From: Laguncularia racemosa
Taxonomy: Eukaryota > Streptophyta > Magnoliopsida > Myrtales > Combretaceae
Assembly: GCA_037954665.1 (NCBI GenBank)
Contig: JBBMOL010000021.1
Coordinates: forward strand, 5,208,001-5,272,000
Direction of reading: 5' to 3'
Length of the DNA: 64,000 nucleotides
Shown: positions 12,592-24,424 of the stretch, piece by piece
Layout: the number at the start of each line of letters is the position of its first letter
Position numbering within the stretch: the first letter of the stretch is position 1
Notes under the pieces: model-generated
The model's database searches: none
What the model was told of the DNA's origin: nothing
The model's input: the letters and a program-made list of their open reading frames with translations, nothing else
Made by a program: the position numbers and the translations under genes

Positions 12592-14517
12592 TTAGTTTTA
12601 GGATCCCTTGTTTGTTTGTTGCTTGACTAGCTACAATATCCATTTACTCTAACTTCCTCCGCATACTTCCATGAGTCTTGGAGTTGCATCATTTGTCCCT
12701 TAGATGATCGTCATTGGATGTCTATGAAGGTGAAAGTCTTAATGAGATTTAATTAAAATAGGAGAAAAATACACATTTAATCCTTAATCTTTACTTAGTT
12801 TTATATTTGAATCCTCAAATTTTTTCTTTCTCCTAATAGAATCCTTAATTTTTTAAAACTATTAGAAAAAAGGGGACTTTTATCATATCTACTAAGTTTT
12901 TTATTCATTTGTGACATATGTCAACCTCAAATTGGTCCATAAGAATTACAATAACAAAAAATAACATTAAATATATTTATTTACATAGTAAAATAGAAAA
13001 TAGTAAAAAATGCAAAAAAAAAAAAAAGTAAGAAAAGGCTTGCAAAAAATTGTATACACCCTAGCTATCTTAGTTAACAAGTCTAAGGCAAATAAGAAGC
13101 TAACACATACCTAAGATGGATAAAAAATTTAATACATTTAATGAAAGTCTTTTTTTTTTTTGGGAAAAGTTTTGAAAATGTTAAAATTTTAAATAACTTA
13201 AATGGATAGAAAATTTAATGCATTTAATAGAGGTTTTATTTATTTATTTAAGTTTTGAAAATGTTGAAAATTCAAATAGAAAAAAAAATGATAACTCAAA
13301 TAGAAAAGTAAGTAAACGTAATTGGGCCAAAACGTATATGTGATAAGTGGATGAACTTAATAACATATAGTAATCATTTGAAATAAAAAATAATATTCCT
13401 CTTCTTCCCCCAATTTCATAATTTAAGCATTTTTCTTCTATTATTTAAGGGAAAAAAATATTAGTAAATTCTCTTCAATGATTTCATGCAAAAAAATCGC
13501 ATACGTGTGAGCTAACACAAATGTCAAAATGCATAGGAGATGAAGACATAAATAAACATGACCAAGAAATACAATTAACTTAACATATTGTCTCATACGT
13601 AAATGACATAAATTTTTTATGATAATTTAGCAGCTCGAATTCGCAAAAAGTCTCTTTTTTCTTTTTCTTTCATAAACAGTCATACCATCTTTTTTTTTTT
13701 TTTTTTATAAACTCTATACATATGGATAGTAACTTTGGTCAGTAATATGATATCTATAAATAAAATCTTAGAGCTACTTTTAAGTGATTATATTAATACA
13801 TAAGTGGTAAAGTCATGTGTTCTAAAGAATAATTTAATTTAATTTATTATAAGCAAAATTTATTGTTACTTTTAAAGTATGATAATATGCTTTAACCATC
13901 AAAATTTATACTAAATATATATCAAATGGACTAATAACGCATTCGAATTTAAAATATCTAAATATCTCATCAAACCACTAATTTGATTCATAGATCAATT
14001 TGAGCTGTCATCGGATTGCAAGAAACCAAATTAAACTGTTGGCTTATGTGTCATCACATAGGTCACAATGTTGTTTGCATGTTTAACAAAACACCTAACT
14101 TGTAGGCAGACTATTGGCAAGGCAAGCAAGTGTAAGTTGCATGTCTAATGTCAATCCACTTGATCTTCAATTTGACAAATTAAAAGGAAAAGGAAAAAAA
14201 AAAATGAAATGAGAAGTTGAATCTTAAATCTTATATTAAATGTTTTTTTTTAAATTTGATATATGAAGATGCTAACTAATTTTTCCACCTAAAAAGCTAA
14301 TGTTGTAATTTTGATTAATTTCTTTGTAATATCAATATGCCATATACATTATGTTTAGATTGGAAAGGAATGAATTAGTAAAGTAAAAATCACTTTTCCT
14401 TTATTTAGAAAAGACTTAGAAAATTGATGAAATGAATTTTTAGGAGTGAGTTTTTCTTAACATAAATCATTCTCTCTACTTATGGAGGGAATGCAGGATA
14501 AACATTAGTAAAAAGAA
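12592..14517. other. Intergenic DNA, no gene recognised
   Basis: A/T-rich DNA with poly-A at 13014-13027 and poly-T at 13149-13159 and 13690-13707. At 12765-12860 there are AATCCTTAATCTTT / AATCCTCAAATT words, which often belong to decayed Mutator-like ends. At 14350-14480 an ATGTTTAGATTGGAAAGGAA segment resembles the 12206 MITE. Confidence 0.45.
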
Positions 14518-14523
14518 CACGTG
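14518..14523. promoter_or_regulatory. G-box / ABRE (ACACGTGTC)
   Basis: CACGTG sits inside the longer ACACGTGTC, a strong match to plant ABA-response/bZIP binding sites. It lies about 400 bp upstream of the TATA box of the 77-aa gene. A regulatory role is inferred from sequence and position only. Confidence 0.35.
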
Positions 14524-14920
14524 TCAATTTTTTATCTACTTTTTTATCATTTAACTTGATACATGGCGTTTTATTACCCAAAAAAAAAATAAAAAATTCG
14601 GCTCTCATAGAAATTCGGATCCTATTACTTTCTTTATTTTTAAAATGCTCCAAAAATTATATGCACTTAAAAAAGATATAATAAGATTTAAATAGTAAAA
14701 AGGTGAGATTTTTTTTTTTTTTTTCCTTTTTAGAATATTATTTCCTATGGCTATTTATGTCCGTAGAATTCGGAATGGGGAAACCACTAAAATGTGTTCT
14801 GAAAAGCCAAAAACCACCGAACCCAAAACAGAAGTCGACATTAAACAAAATAGTTTTGTTGTCGTACAAGGCTCATCCATTCCTTGGATGGCTTACATAT
14901 TACTTTCATCCAACATCATC

Positions 14921-14930
14921 TCTATAAATA
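14921..14930 (+). promoter_or_regulatory. TATA box of the 77-aa gene
   Basis: TCTATAAATA is a near-ideal plant TATA box. Initiation about 30 bp downstream would give a leader of roughly 85-90 nt. The ATG at 15043 is the first ATG downstream, which supports both promoter and start. Confidence 0.65.
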
Positions 14931-15042
14931 CCCACATCCTGATATTTTCTCCTCCATAGAAATCTCCTATACCCAAGTTCAGATAATTAAGAAATATCCA
15001 ATCATCACAGAGAACAAAGAAGAAGAAGCAAGCTCTAGGAAT

Positions 15043-15276
15043 ATGGCAGATATTGCTCTTTTGGTGGCTGAAGAGTATGAAAGGATGATGAAGAACCCCA
15101 CAAGAAAGCATCATGAAGCTGAAGGAGAGGTTAGATTGTTGTCAAATGTCTCAACTTTGGCTGACAATCTCAAGAAAAGGATTGGAGGGTATGACAAATT
15201 GGAGGATTTCAAGTGGATCTTGAAGCCTAAAAGTCAAATAGGTGTTGCTGCATCTGATGGGTTCTTCTCTGCTTGA
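15043..15276 (+). CDS. Small uncharacterised plant protein, 77 aa
   Basis: An intact single-exon frame starts MADIALLVAEEYERMMKN and ends DGFFSA. The frame is open upstream to about 14884, but no in-frame ATG precedes 15043. That ATG is the first one after the TATA box at 14921. The N-terminal half is a probable amphipathic helix with many Glu, Arg and Lys. The middle (about residues 28-58) is charged and helical. The tail holds WILKPKSQIGVAASDGFFSA, a compact conserved-looking block. There is no signal peptide, membrane segment or known catalytic motif. I know of short plant proteins with this general layout but cannot name a function; it is likely a soluble intracellular protein. An upstream ABRE hints at stress or ABA control, which is inference. 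Confidence 0.75.
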   Translation: MADIALLVAEEYERMMKNPTRKHHEAEGEVRLLSNVSTLADNLKKRIGGYDKLEDFKWILKPKSQIGVAASDGFFSA

Positions 15277-15572
15277 AGATGTCTCAGTCTTTTTCATCTC
15301 ACCTCATCCTGCAAATATCTTTTTTCTTTTCTTTTTTTTTTTAATTAAGTAATTTTATTTGCAAAAGGTGTTAGTTTTTCATATTTACCTGTTTGTACAT
15401 AAAAATCTTTTCATGGTGATTTGAGGGAGGAAAAAAAACAAAAATGAAGCTAAATTGTAATTTGTCAAGCTCTGAAAGTTTGAATCAAGGTGTAGTTTCT
15501 TATTTTCGTCTTCCTTATTTATAATTTAAAATCTAACATTGTTTCTCCGATATTGTCGTCACAAGGTGCTGG

Positions 15573-15578
15573 AATAAA
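15573..15578 (+). terminator. Candidate poly(A) signal of the 77-aa gene
   Basis: AATAAA lies about 300 bp after the stop codon, following T-rich DNA. Plant poly(A) signals are loose and earlier non-canonical sites are possible. Confidence 0.3.
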
Positions 15579-15579
15579 A

Positions 15580-15712
15580 TTTGTTAGTATTAAGTGGATA
15601 AGCTTCGGAGGCTCAAGGTAAACTATGTTACCATGGAAGTGGATCAATTATTATTTTTTTCTTATTTATTTATTTATTTTTATTGCGCCTTTCCTTGTTG
15701 AAAACCCCTCTC

Positions 15713-15744
<32 letters not shown>

Positions 15745-17777
15745 TAGGATAAAGTTTGGTTGTCGGTCCATGCCTTTGGACGTTCATTGACATACTTGCA
15801 CGTGTAAAGAAAAAGGAGTATATGGTTGATGAAAGGGGATTTTTTTTTTAAATTTTATTTATTATTTTAATAGGATTAATTTAATTTTAAATTTTATTAT
15901 TAAATATTTATTATTATATATAAATTAATAATAAAATTAAAAATTGAATCGAGATATAAATAGTGATAGTGATGTTTTGAGGTGGAGACCACTTGATTGT
16001 GGAATGGCAAAATTAATCTCCACTTAAACACTATATTGTGGTATTATTAGGGGTAAGTGGCTAGGATGCGTTCCATAATTTGAAAACCGAAACCTGCATT
16101 ATCCACAGCCACATTGACATAAACAGCATGTTTGGATTGGATAATTGAGGAGAGGAAAAAACTAGAGTAAAAAAGAAATCATCTATTTTTTGTTTGGAAA
16201 TGGATTGGATAACCGAGGTCACGAGAGAATTAGAGAGAAAAGAATCATCTTTCATGGTTTCTATGGAAGAAGGATGGAAAAGGGAAGGGAATTGATTTAT
16301 ATTCATTGTATGATACTTTATTTCTATTCTTTTCATATTTAAATAATTTCGTATTTAGTACGTCGGAATAAACTCAAAATAGAATCGCAATTTCATGTAT
16401 CATTTTTTTTTCCACATTTAGATGAGTTTTTAAAAGATGGATTCATGATTGTACCTTTATTTATTTCTATTTGCCTATGATCCTTTATTTTTATTTCATT
16501 CACATTTGAATAATTTCAAGTTTCGCATTTGAAAATGCACCTAAATGACCTTTTTTAATTTGTTAATATATATTTATTATATCAATTTTGATAAATATTA
16601 TTGTGTACCATTTCATTCTATTATGTTAATGTTTCTAAACATAGAAGTTAACTTGATATTCTATTATTGATTTTGTTTCATTCATTTCCGTTTTAATCTA
16701 TTCAATCTTATTCCATTCTAAGATCATTCATGGATATCAAACAAAATATGAGTATTTTCCTTATATTTTCTTTCTCCACTAATTCCTTCTTTGTATTTCC
16801 ATTCATTTTTATTTCTCTACTCCATTTTATAAATGACTTTAGGTGCTTTTGAAGCAAGGGTAGATCTATTTGCCAATTAAGCATTATTTATTACAAAAAG
16901 GCATATGTTAAGCACAATTTACTTGCATATTTGGATTGTATTTATTTTTATATGTATCTTATCTGTATCCAATTTATATTTATTTAAAATATGTTTTGTT
17001 TACAATATTTAGATAAATTATCTTTTTCATAATTTATTATTATGGTGAAAATGGTAATTAGAGAATGAGAATTGAGGATTGATGAGTGAAAGTTCACATT
17101 TACATACTTTTAAGTGAAAATGCTTAAAAATATAGTATATTCATCAGAGAAAAATAACATTATCCATTTTTTTTTCTATAAAATGGTAAATAAGCCTTAT
17201 TTTATAAATATATTTGTTAGATATTTAGTTCTATAAAAATAATATATATATAAATATATATATTTGTGTGTGTGTGTATTTGATATCTTCTTTACTAAGT
17301 AAAATGATATAAAAATATGGAGAAAAAGTTGGAAAAAAAAAACCCGCTGATCAGATCCAAAAATCCTTGGTAACAGTAGTAAAAGCAGTGTTTTTATAAT
17401 GCATTAAAAAAATAAGGAAGAAGCGCATGTTTTGCTATTTTATGTTCTTATGTCATTGTCTATATAAGAGAAATTTTCTACTAGAGTGGTAAAGACTTGA
17501 AAGGAAGATGCAATATGCGTTGTATCTAATTACGTAGGATCTTCTTGCTCTCTTTTACTCACAAAATTTTCTTTTCTTTTCTTTTGTTTAGTGGGATCGC
17601 ACATTTCTAGAAGACTTGAACATCTATGGATAAACCCTAGGATGAATATAGGTCTATTAAAGGAATGCATTAGATTCAATTTTTTTTTCTCTTTAACAGT
17701 TGTAATATGTGAAATGAAAAAAAAAAAAAAAAACCCAACAACAACAACAAACCATGTTCCCATTATTTTTTAATTGA
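15580..17777. other. Intergenic DNA with dispersed repeat 16500-16745
   Basis: No gene is recognised. Long poly-T (15714-15740) and a TA/TG microsatellite (17243-17279) are present. At 16124 CATGTTTGGATTGGATAATT resembles a MITE start. The stretch 16500-16745, with CATTTCATTCTATTATGTTA and TTATTCCATTCTAAG words, is a diverged copy of 22100-22590. The second copy is interrupted by the 22155 MITE. Confidence 0.45.
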
Positions 17778-18682
17778 GAAAATTACAAGTAAAAGGATCA
17801 ACGTTTGAAATTAAGTTCAAATAGAGGATCAAACTTTTAAGTGGTTAAAATAGATGATAAATATTATATTAAATGGTTAAAATAAATAATTGAATTTTCA
17901 AATGCTTCAAATAAAAGATTAATGTTATATTAAATGGTTCAAATAAAAGATTTGTTTACTACATTAAGTGATTCAAACTAAGGATTCATTACTATCTATA
18001 ATGATGCCTTAATGGGATCTCCTATTTGAATGACTTAGTAATGTTGATACTTTTTTTTAACTACTTGAAAGTTCAATTCTTTATTTGAATTAAATTAATA
18101 TTGGGGCTAAATTCAACTAGAAGATCAAATTTTTAAGTGGTTAAAATAAACGATTAAAGTTATATTAAGTGGTTAATGTAAATGATCAAAATTTTAAGTG
18201 ATTTAAATAGATTATTAATGTTATGCTAAGTAATTCAAATATAGAATCCATTATATTTTTATAAGCATGCTAAGTGGTTTAAACTAAGGATTTGTTACTA
18301 TTTGTAATAGTGTTATAATGAATCATTTATTTGAACTATTTAGATTAACATTGATTTTTCATTTTAATCACTTGAAAGTTCAATCTTTTATTTGAACTAG
18401 ATTAATATTTGGAGTCAAGTTCAAATAGAAGATTAAACTTTTAGGTAGTTAAAATAGAAAGTCAACATTATACTAAGTAATTTAAATAGAGGATTTGTTA
18501 TTATCCTAAAAATATGCTAAGTGTTTTAAATTGATGGTCTATTACTATCCATAATGACGTCACAATGGGATCCCTTATTTAAACTACTCAACACAATGTT
18601 AATTTTCTATGTTAATCATTTGAGAGTTTGATCCTCTATTTGAACTTAACCATAAACGTTGATTTCTTCGATTGTAATTTTC
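17778..18682 (+). mobile_element. Foldback element made of three ~300-bp palindromic modules
   Basis: The ends are GAAAATTACAAGTAAAAGG and CGATTGTAATTTTC, mirrored, with ATCAACGTT facing AACGTTGATT just inside. Between them three modules begin at about 17816, 18112 and 18420. Each opens TTCAAATAGARGATYAAAC, continues with AAGTGGTTAAAATAGA and TATTAAGTGGTTYAAATA, and then reads back in inverted form as TTATTTGAACTACTTAG and TTTTAATCACTTGAAAG. So every module is its own inverted repeat. Shorter relatives lie at 4219-4400, 22155-22396, 57400-57520 and 58570-58660. No coding sequence is present, so it would need a transposase supplied in trans. No clean target duplication was found. Confidence 0.7.
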
Positions 18683-20727
18683 ACATTTTGAATTTTATTT
18701 GCACTTTTGGTTGACATTATAAGCTCTCACACCATTATACTAAATCTTGCTAATAGTCAATGTTGTATAATTTGAAAACACAAAAAGGTTAAAGCACATA
18801 AGATCAAGTTGTGATAAATGATATTTTAAAATATCATTTGTGTCTTAAGTGTAATGATGAAAATGTTTAATTACACTAAATAAAGACTAGTGAATCTTAT
18901 TTATAAATATTTTATGTTACTTTTTATAAATATTCTAGTAATTTTGAACAAAAATGCACTTCGAAATAATAATACGTTAGGAAAGTGTCTACATCTTACA
19001 TGTAAATGAAATGCTTTTGGGAGTTTGACAGCTACCATGGAATTACATTTGAATGCCTGCTTTTATACAATTCACTTGTTAGTTTACTCTAAATTTAATT
19101 AATATGGGATTTAAGGCTTCAAGAATAAAGGAAAAAACTATCTTGTTAGAGATATGCACTTATGGATGGTTTAGGTGGCAAATGTTTTGATTATGGAGTG
19201 TATAGTGAATTTAGGGGAAATTTAGTTAAAGTTGGATTTCCATAATCTTTTTGGAACATTTGAATGTAATGAACTTGATATTATTTGCTTAATGAGGTTA
19301 TTGATGTATGCTCAAAGAGTCCTTGTGAATTAGTAAGTTTAATCTTTTTTAATGAATGCTTGTATTTGAGGTTATAGGTGTATGCTTATAATGATGTTAT
19401 GTGCTTAATGAGCTTACATTTGAATATAACCAATAGTTAATGCTTAAGTCATCGATGGTGGCTTGGTAGGTAATTGATAGGAGAGAATTGTGTTGGAATA
19501 ATGGTTGGTGAGAATGGAAAGAAGCCATGCGAGTGTTCCGTAGAGTTATGGGACCCGATAGATAATACTCTATACGAGACTGCTGTTTCATTTTTCTTTT
19601 TAGCCATAGAGTCCGACTAATCTTATTAACCTCCAATAGCTTGCTGTAGTGGGATTAGACCCTAATTACCCTATCGTATTGTTCTAGAGTCATGAGTACT
19701 CATGTGATGTGTGATTATGCTTAAATTTATATAAATAAATGAATCTTGGTTGTTGAGAGGATGATGATGTTTAGTGTTTCTATTGTTGTTGTTGCCTAGA
19801 TTTACTTCAAGCTTGTTATAAACTATCTACTTATCCTTTATTATCCCTAATCTTTATAGACTTGAAATTTCCATATTCATTTCCATCTTAGTTGTATCTA
19901 GACTTTATATTGTTTGTGGACTTTGGACATTTTAGGTCAGAGAGCCCTAATCTTTTATCTAATCATTATATGATGTTATTTTGAGGTTTTATTAGTAATG
20001 TTTTCTAAAAACTTCTACAAGTTTTCAAAGATCATTTTTCAAATCATCAAGTCACTATTCAAAGATCGATCGAGCATTTTAATTACAAAAACTAATCAAG
20101 GATTTTGAAAAACTAAAATCCATTTAGAAACTCATATAAAGGTAGAAAAGCTTTAGTGCATCTTACTTGAGTGGGGTACATGGTAAGTTGTCATTGGCCA
20201 TATGTTCCGAGGCATGACAAAGATTTCATGTGTCTTTAATAGTGAAGTTGGCTTTAGGGATAGATGCAGATTGTGCAATGTAGGCAAGGGGTGAGCTTAC
20301 CTTATTGATAGCATAAATATTAATTCAAACTGAAAAAAGTGACAATTTTAGTAAGTTTTAAATCCATGAGCTCATACTAATAAGGTCATGCACCTAACCA
20401 CCAAATTGTGCTTAATATCATATTAAATTTTGCTCTTTAAAATCTATGCTATCCTGGTGTACATGACAAAAATGCTAATATGACCATACTTAGTAGTTAT
20501 TCTTATGTTTCTAAGTAGTATCATGCATCTTATTGGTTCAAGGACATAATAATCAGTGTATGAAACACCTTTTAAATTTACTTAATATAATGATGTAAAG
20601 TTATAAAATACTTATTACAAAAATTTCTCAAGATAAATGTAACACTTTGAAACCTAGGAACGCTACGACCCACCACATGTCCTCATTATGTGAAGACACA
20701 TTGATATCGGTTTTCCTACTATCTATC
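18683..20727. other. Intergenic DNA, possibly retroelement-derived
   Basis: No gene is recognised. At 20150-20215 the phrases GAGTGGGGTACATGG and CATATGTTCCGAGGCATGAC resemble LTR sequences of plant Gypsy elements, but no partner LTR or coding part is present. A minus-strand open frame at 19397-19636 lacks any recognisable domain. Confidence 0.35.
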
Positions 20728-21735
20728 TTTAGACTTATAAGCAAGTGTACTTATCGATTCTATAGTATAGTGGATAAAAATATCGAGTATCGATCCCACA
20801 AGGATTACGAGTACTAGTATTAACCCTTTTTCTTATTATATAATCAGAAAAATTAAATAAACGAGTAAATAAAATAAATAGCAAATAAATTAAAGAAAGC
20901 AATAATCAATTAAAATGTATTTGGGTATTAAATCCTCCTAGATTTACTAATGTAATTAATTAATTATTATTCAAATTTTTATTTTATTCTTGAATTGTGG
21001 AAATTCCTAAATTGAACTAATAGCTCTCTTGAGTCATACTAATTCCTTATTCTAGGTTAATTAATTGAAATATCTTCTTAATTAAAACTCCAAAAATTGC
21101 ATTACATTTGATTTATGAATTCCACTATTAGGTTTCACCATAATATGAAAGAATTACATTATCCTATCTCTATGATTGCATTCAATTCCTTTTAATTATG
21201 CTAGATTTATTTTTATATATTCTCTCCCATTCTTTGTATAAGAAATCAAATTTCAACTAATATGTCGGCAATATTAAATTAAAAACAATACGAAATATAA
21301 TCGAATCACAAGAATGATAAATAAATTATTGAATAAAAAATCATAAAAATTGCATGTTCATTCTAGAGTTCATTGCACCTAAATATAAAAGGGAATTTAA
21401 GCTATCATCTTGTAAATTCTAACAGCAACAATAATAAAAGGGCATAAATAAAAGCATTAAAATTAAAAATATAAAAATCTCTAATTTACTCTAATCCATC
21501 TATTATACTAATCTTAGCTAATCTAATTCTGATCCTAAACTAATTCTATCTACTGGTTTTCTATCCATTTGATCTATTCTACTCTAATGCTATCTACCTA
21601 ATTTAATCTACCTTGTTTTATTTGCTGCAGTGGAATGTCTTTATATAGGCGGTAGGAATTCATCACGGGCACGATCTTGGCATCTCCTATGAATCTGATT
21701 TGGCCTTGTCTGATCTTCTCGTCATCCTCGCCATT
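20728..21735 (-). mobile_element. Probable solo LTR remnant of a Gypsy-type element
   Basis: The block AAGTGTACTTATCGATTC, TATAGTATAGTGG, ATCGAGTATCGATCCCACAA, GGATTACGAGTACTAG is one I recognise from plant Ty3/Gypsy-type LTRs. At the other end (21635-21710) TTTATATAGGCGG on the plus strand reads CCGCCTATATAAA on the minus strand, a good TATA box pointing leftwards. So the LTR is in minus orientation. No internal coding region or second LTR is seen. The exact ends are unknown. Confidence 0.4.
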
Positions 21736-22142
21736 ATATGCATATATATATATATTGTGCTGTGGTGTTTTGTTGCAAAACGTTGTTGTGTAAACATATA
21801 TGTATATATACTTGTGTATAACATGCTGCTGGTCCGTGACTGTGTAGGAGGGTGTCCAACTTAACAGAAGTTGTATTTTTTTTTCTCTCCACGGTGCAGT
21901 ACAAGAGGTGGAAATCTATCAACTTGACTCGTGTGTATATATATGGGTGTGTGTGTATACATGTGTGGTTTGGCCAAGGCGTCATGTGTTGTTATATGTG
22001 GTTTATTTATATGTATATATGTATTCATCACAGTTGGGATTATGGACGTTGCTGTTGTGTTCTTATCAACGATTCCGATTTTAAGAGGGAATCATAATTC
22101 CATTTCATTCTCATTAATGAAAATTACTTAAATAACCTTTTT
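21736..22142. repeat. TA/TG microsatellite-rich DNA
   Basis: Dense alternating TATATATG, GTGTGTGTGTATAC and TTGTTGTGT words lie at 21738-22030. The open frames here are by-products of the simple repeats. From about 22098 the sequence joins the dispersed repeat shared with 16500-16745. Confidence 0.6.
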
Positions 22143-22408
22143 TTAACTTCATTAGGAAAAATTACAAGCTAATGGATTAACATTTGGGCCCATTCAAATG
22201 GAGGGATTAAACTTTTAAATTATTAAAATAGAGAATCAACATTACATTAAGTAGTTTAAATAGGAAATCCCATTATGACATAATTATGAACAATAGTGAA
22301 TTCTCTATTAGAATTAGTTAACATATTTGCGGGATTATAATAGATCTTATGTTTAAACCATTTAGTATAATGTTGATCCGTTTACTTGTAATTTTCTTAA
22401 CTTTATTA
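22143..22408 (+). mobile_element. 242-bp MITE with a 12-bp target duplication
   Basis: The element spans 22155-22396. Its ends GGAAAAATTACAAGC and CTTGTAATTTTC are inverted, with inner GGATTAACATT facing AATGTTGATCC. It is flanked directly by TTAACTTCATTA (22143-22154) and TTAACTTTATTA (22397-22408), 11 of 12 identical. The host sequence is a copy of the repeat at 16500-16745. There the uninterrupted version reads CCTTTTTTAATTTGTTAATA, effectively an empty site. A 9-12-bp duplication points to Mutator-like transposition. It belongs to the same family as 17778-18682. Confidence 0.75.
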
Positions 22409-23401
22409 ATATATATCTATGACATCCACGAATCAAGGGCTTTTTTAATAAATACCACTATATATCATTTCATTATGTGAATGTTTTCAAATATAAGAAC
22501 AGATTTTGGCATTTTATTGTTGATTCCATTTCATTTCATTCTAAACCATTTCATTTTATTCCCTTCTAAATTATTTTTATGTATCAAATGTAAGTGTCTT
22601 AGGGTTTTTGGACATGATGCAACAAAATCTGGTTGGAAAAAAAAAAAAAACCCACGTATATACATGGCTAAGTAACTTCCATCACATGTCTTGTTATGGA
22701 AAAAAGATTCATCGGACATTGCATACCACATGTAATAAGGCATATTCAATGGTCATGCTACATGCCACACATGGAAGTATACAAGGGTTAGGTCACATGG
22801 TCCATTAACTTGGGTTGCGTTATTTAACTTAATTACGTAGGTTTTATTCCATCCAGTAAAATTATTCTTAGTTTATCTCTTTAATAATTCTATCTTCTCC
22901 CCTAAAGTAGGTGTCATAGCATGCCACCATGCAAGTTGATTAAATATAAAATACTAAGTCGAGTAAAGGAAAGACTCAACGAAATGATGAAGCAAGGAAT
23001 AATAAAAATAGAAACAATGAAAGTGTTGATGAAATTAAGGAGGGGTGCTGTATAGGGTACAGTGATGGCGGAGGAAGAAGAATCCATATGAATCGCATAA
23101 TGCCGGGTGCGGGAGATCCAGCAAGTGTTAATAATGAATGGAATGTATCATTACGAGGATTATGCTCAGAGAAAACTCAACAAATACATGTAAAAATGCC
23201 ATGTCGAGTTTCACTTTAGGAGCCAGCTTTGTAACATTATATTAGACTTCATCGTGAAACCATATGCTTATCTTCTCCCTTTTCTCGATGATATAACACA
23301 TGTCTGTTTTTACTTGTTACAGAATTTCATGATCTCCCTAAGAACATGATAGAAATGATTTATCTTCTAGCTATGGTTGCATTGATAAATAGCCGTTTGT
23401 T
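22409..23401. other. Intergenic DNA, no gene recognised
   Basis: The dispersed repeat continues to about 22590. A locally GC-richer stretch at 23040-23200 (for example GTGATGGCGGAGGAAGAAGA and TAATGCCGGGTGCGGGAGAT) could be an old gene fragment, but frames are broken and no family is recognised. At 23324-23336 TTGTTACAG resembles a splice acceptor. Confidence 0.4.
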
Positions 23402-23406
23402 TTTTC

Positions 23407-23958
23407 TATTAGAGCAAAATTGTTAGAGATAGAAAATAATGATTTTAAAACGTAAAATATGAACTTTACTAAAATGCTATTGCTTTCTTACTATAGAGAA
23501 CAAGTTACCTTCAAGTTACAGCAAAACTCTCTCAAACTCTCTTTTGTAAATTTGTGAAAATTACATTTCAATAATTGAAGAGATTTTCCATATTTATTTT
23601 TGTTGGAGAGATACAACCATTTAATCTTAACAGATATATCCTTTGATTTATTTTCGCTGAAGAGACGCAACTATTTAATTTAAACAAATATATGCATTGA
23701 TTTATACATGTTTATTTAATAGACATGACTATTTATAAAATTGTTAATAACCATCCAAGAACCAACTAGTAACCAGATAGGAACCAACCAACAACTAGCT
23801 AGCAATTGGTTAGCAACCGATCAATAACCAGCCAGCTGATCAACAACCATTTTGCAACTAGCCTATAATTGGTCTATAACCGACCTTATAAACCCTTCAC
23901 TTTCTCATTTTTCTCTTTAATTTAAGATTACTACTCTATATTACAATTTACACTAACA
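23407..23958 (-). repeat. 3' LTR of the minus-strand Copia element
   Basis: About 552 bp, matching 27350-27827 along its length: TGTTAGAGATAGAAAATAAT, CTCTTTTGTAAATTTGTGAA, TTTCAATAATTGAAGAGAT and TATAACCGACCTTATAAAC. In element sense it begins TGTTAGTGTAAATTG. The terminal CA has become TA (plus strand TATTAGAGC). A CCAACTAG/ACCAACC-rich zone at 23760-23880 is expanded relative to the other LTR. Confidence 0.8.
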
Positions 23959-24424
23959 ATCCCCCACTAAATTGTAATATAGACTTTTCACATGATGAAT
24001 ATCACACATATAAGAAGGGATCTCTGATTTAAACCTTTAATTAATGCAAGTACGTTGCAATCTTAATGAAGTAAATGGTGTCTTATCAATTAAACCAATA
24101 CTTTTAGTATTAAAACTAAAAATATTGTAGACATAATATCTATCAATTTACTAAGAGGTTTATCTTTGCTTTTAGCACCATTATGATCATGTGCTAATCT
24201 TAAGATTTATGAATATTTACAAGAGTGAATCCAATATGCTCTTGTCAAAGTGGCACCACTTCTACGCTCATATAGGTGAAGAAAAACTTTTATATTTAAC
24301 TTCATTAAGAGCTTTAGTTACTTATCCTTCTAATACTACTCTATTAATTTAAATGGGATTATTTGGTGCTAAAACAGACATTTTATAGTAACTTGTTTTC
24401 TTCCATTAAACTTTAAAATTAGTT

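Noticed and set aside
14884..15042. Upstream in-frame extension of the 77-aa ORF
   Set aside because: It has no ATG, and it overlaps the TATA box and leader; the first ATG after the promoter is 15043.
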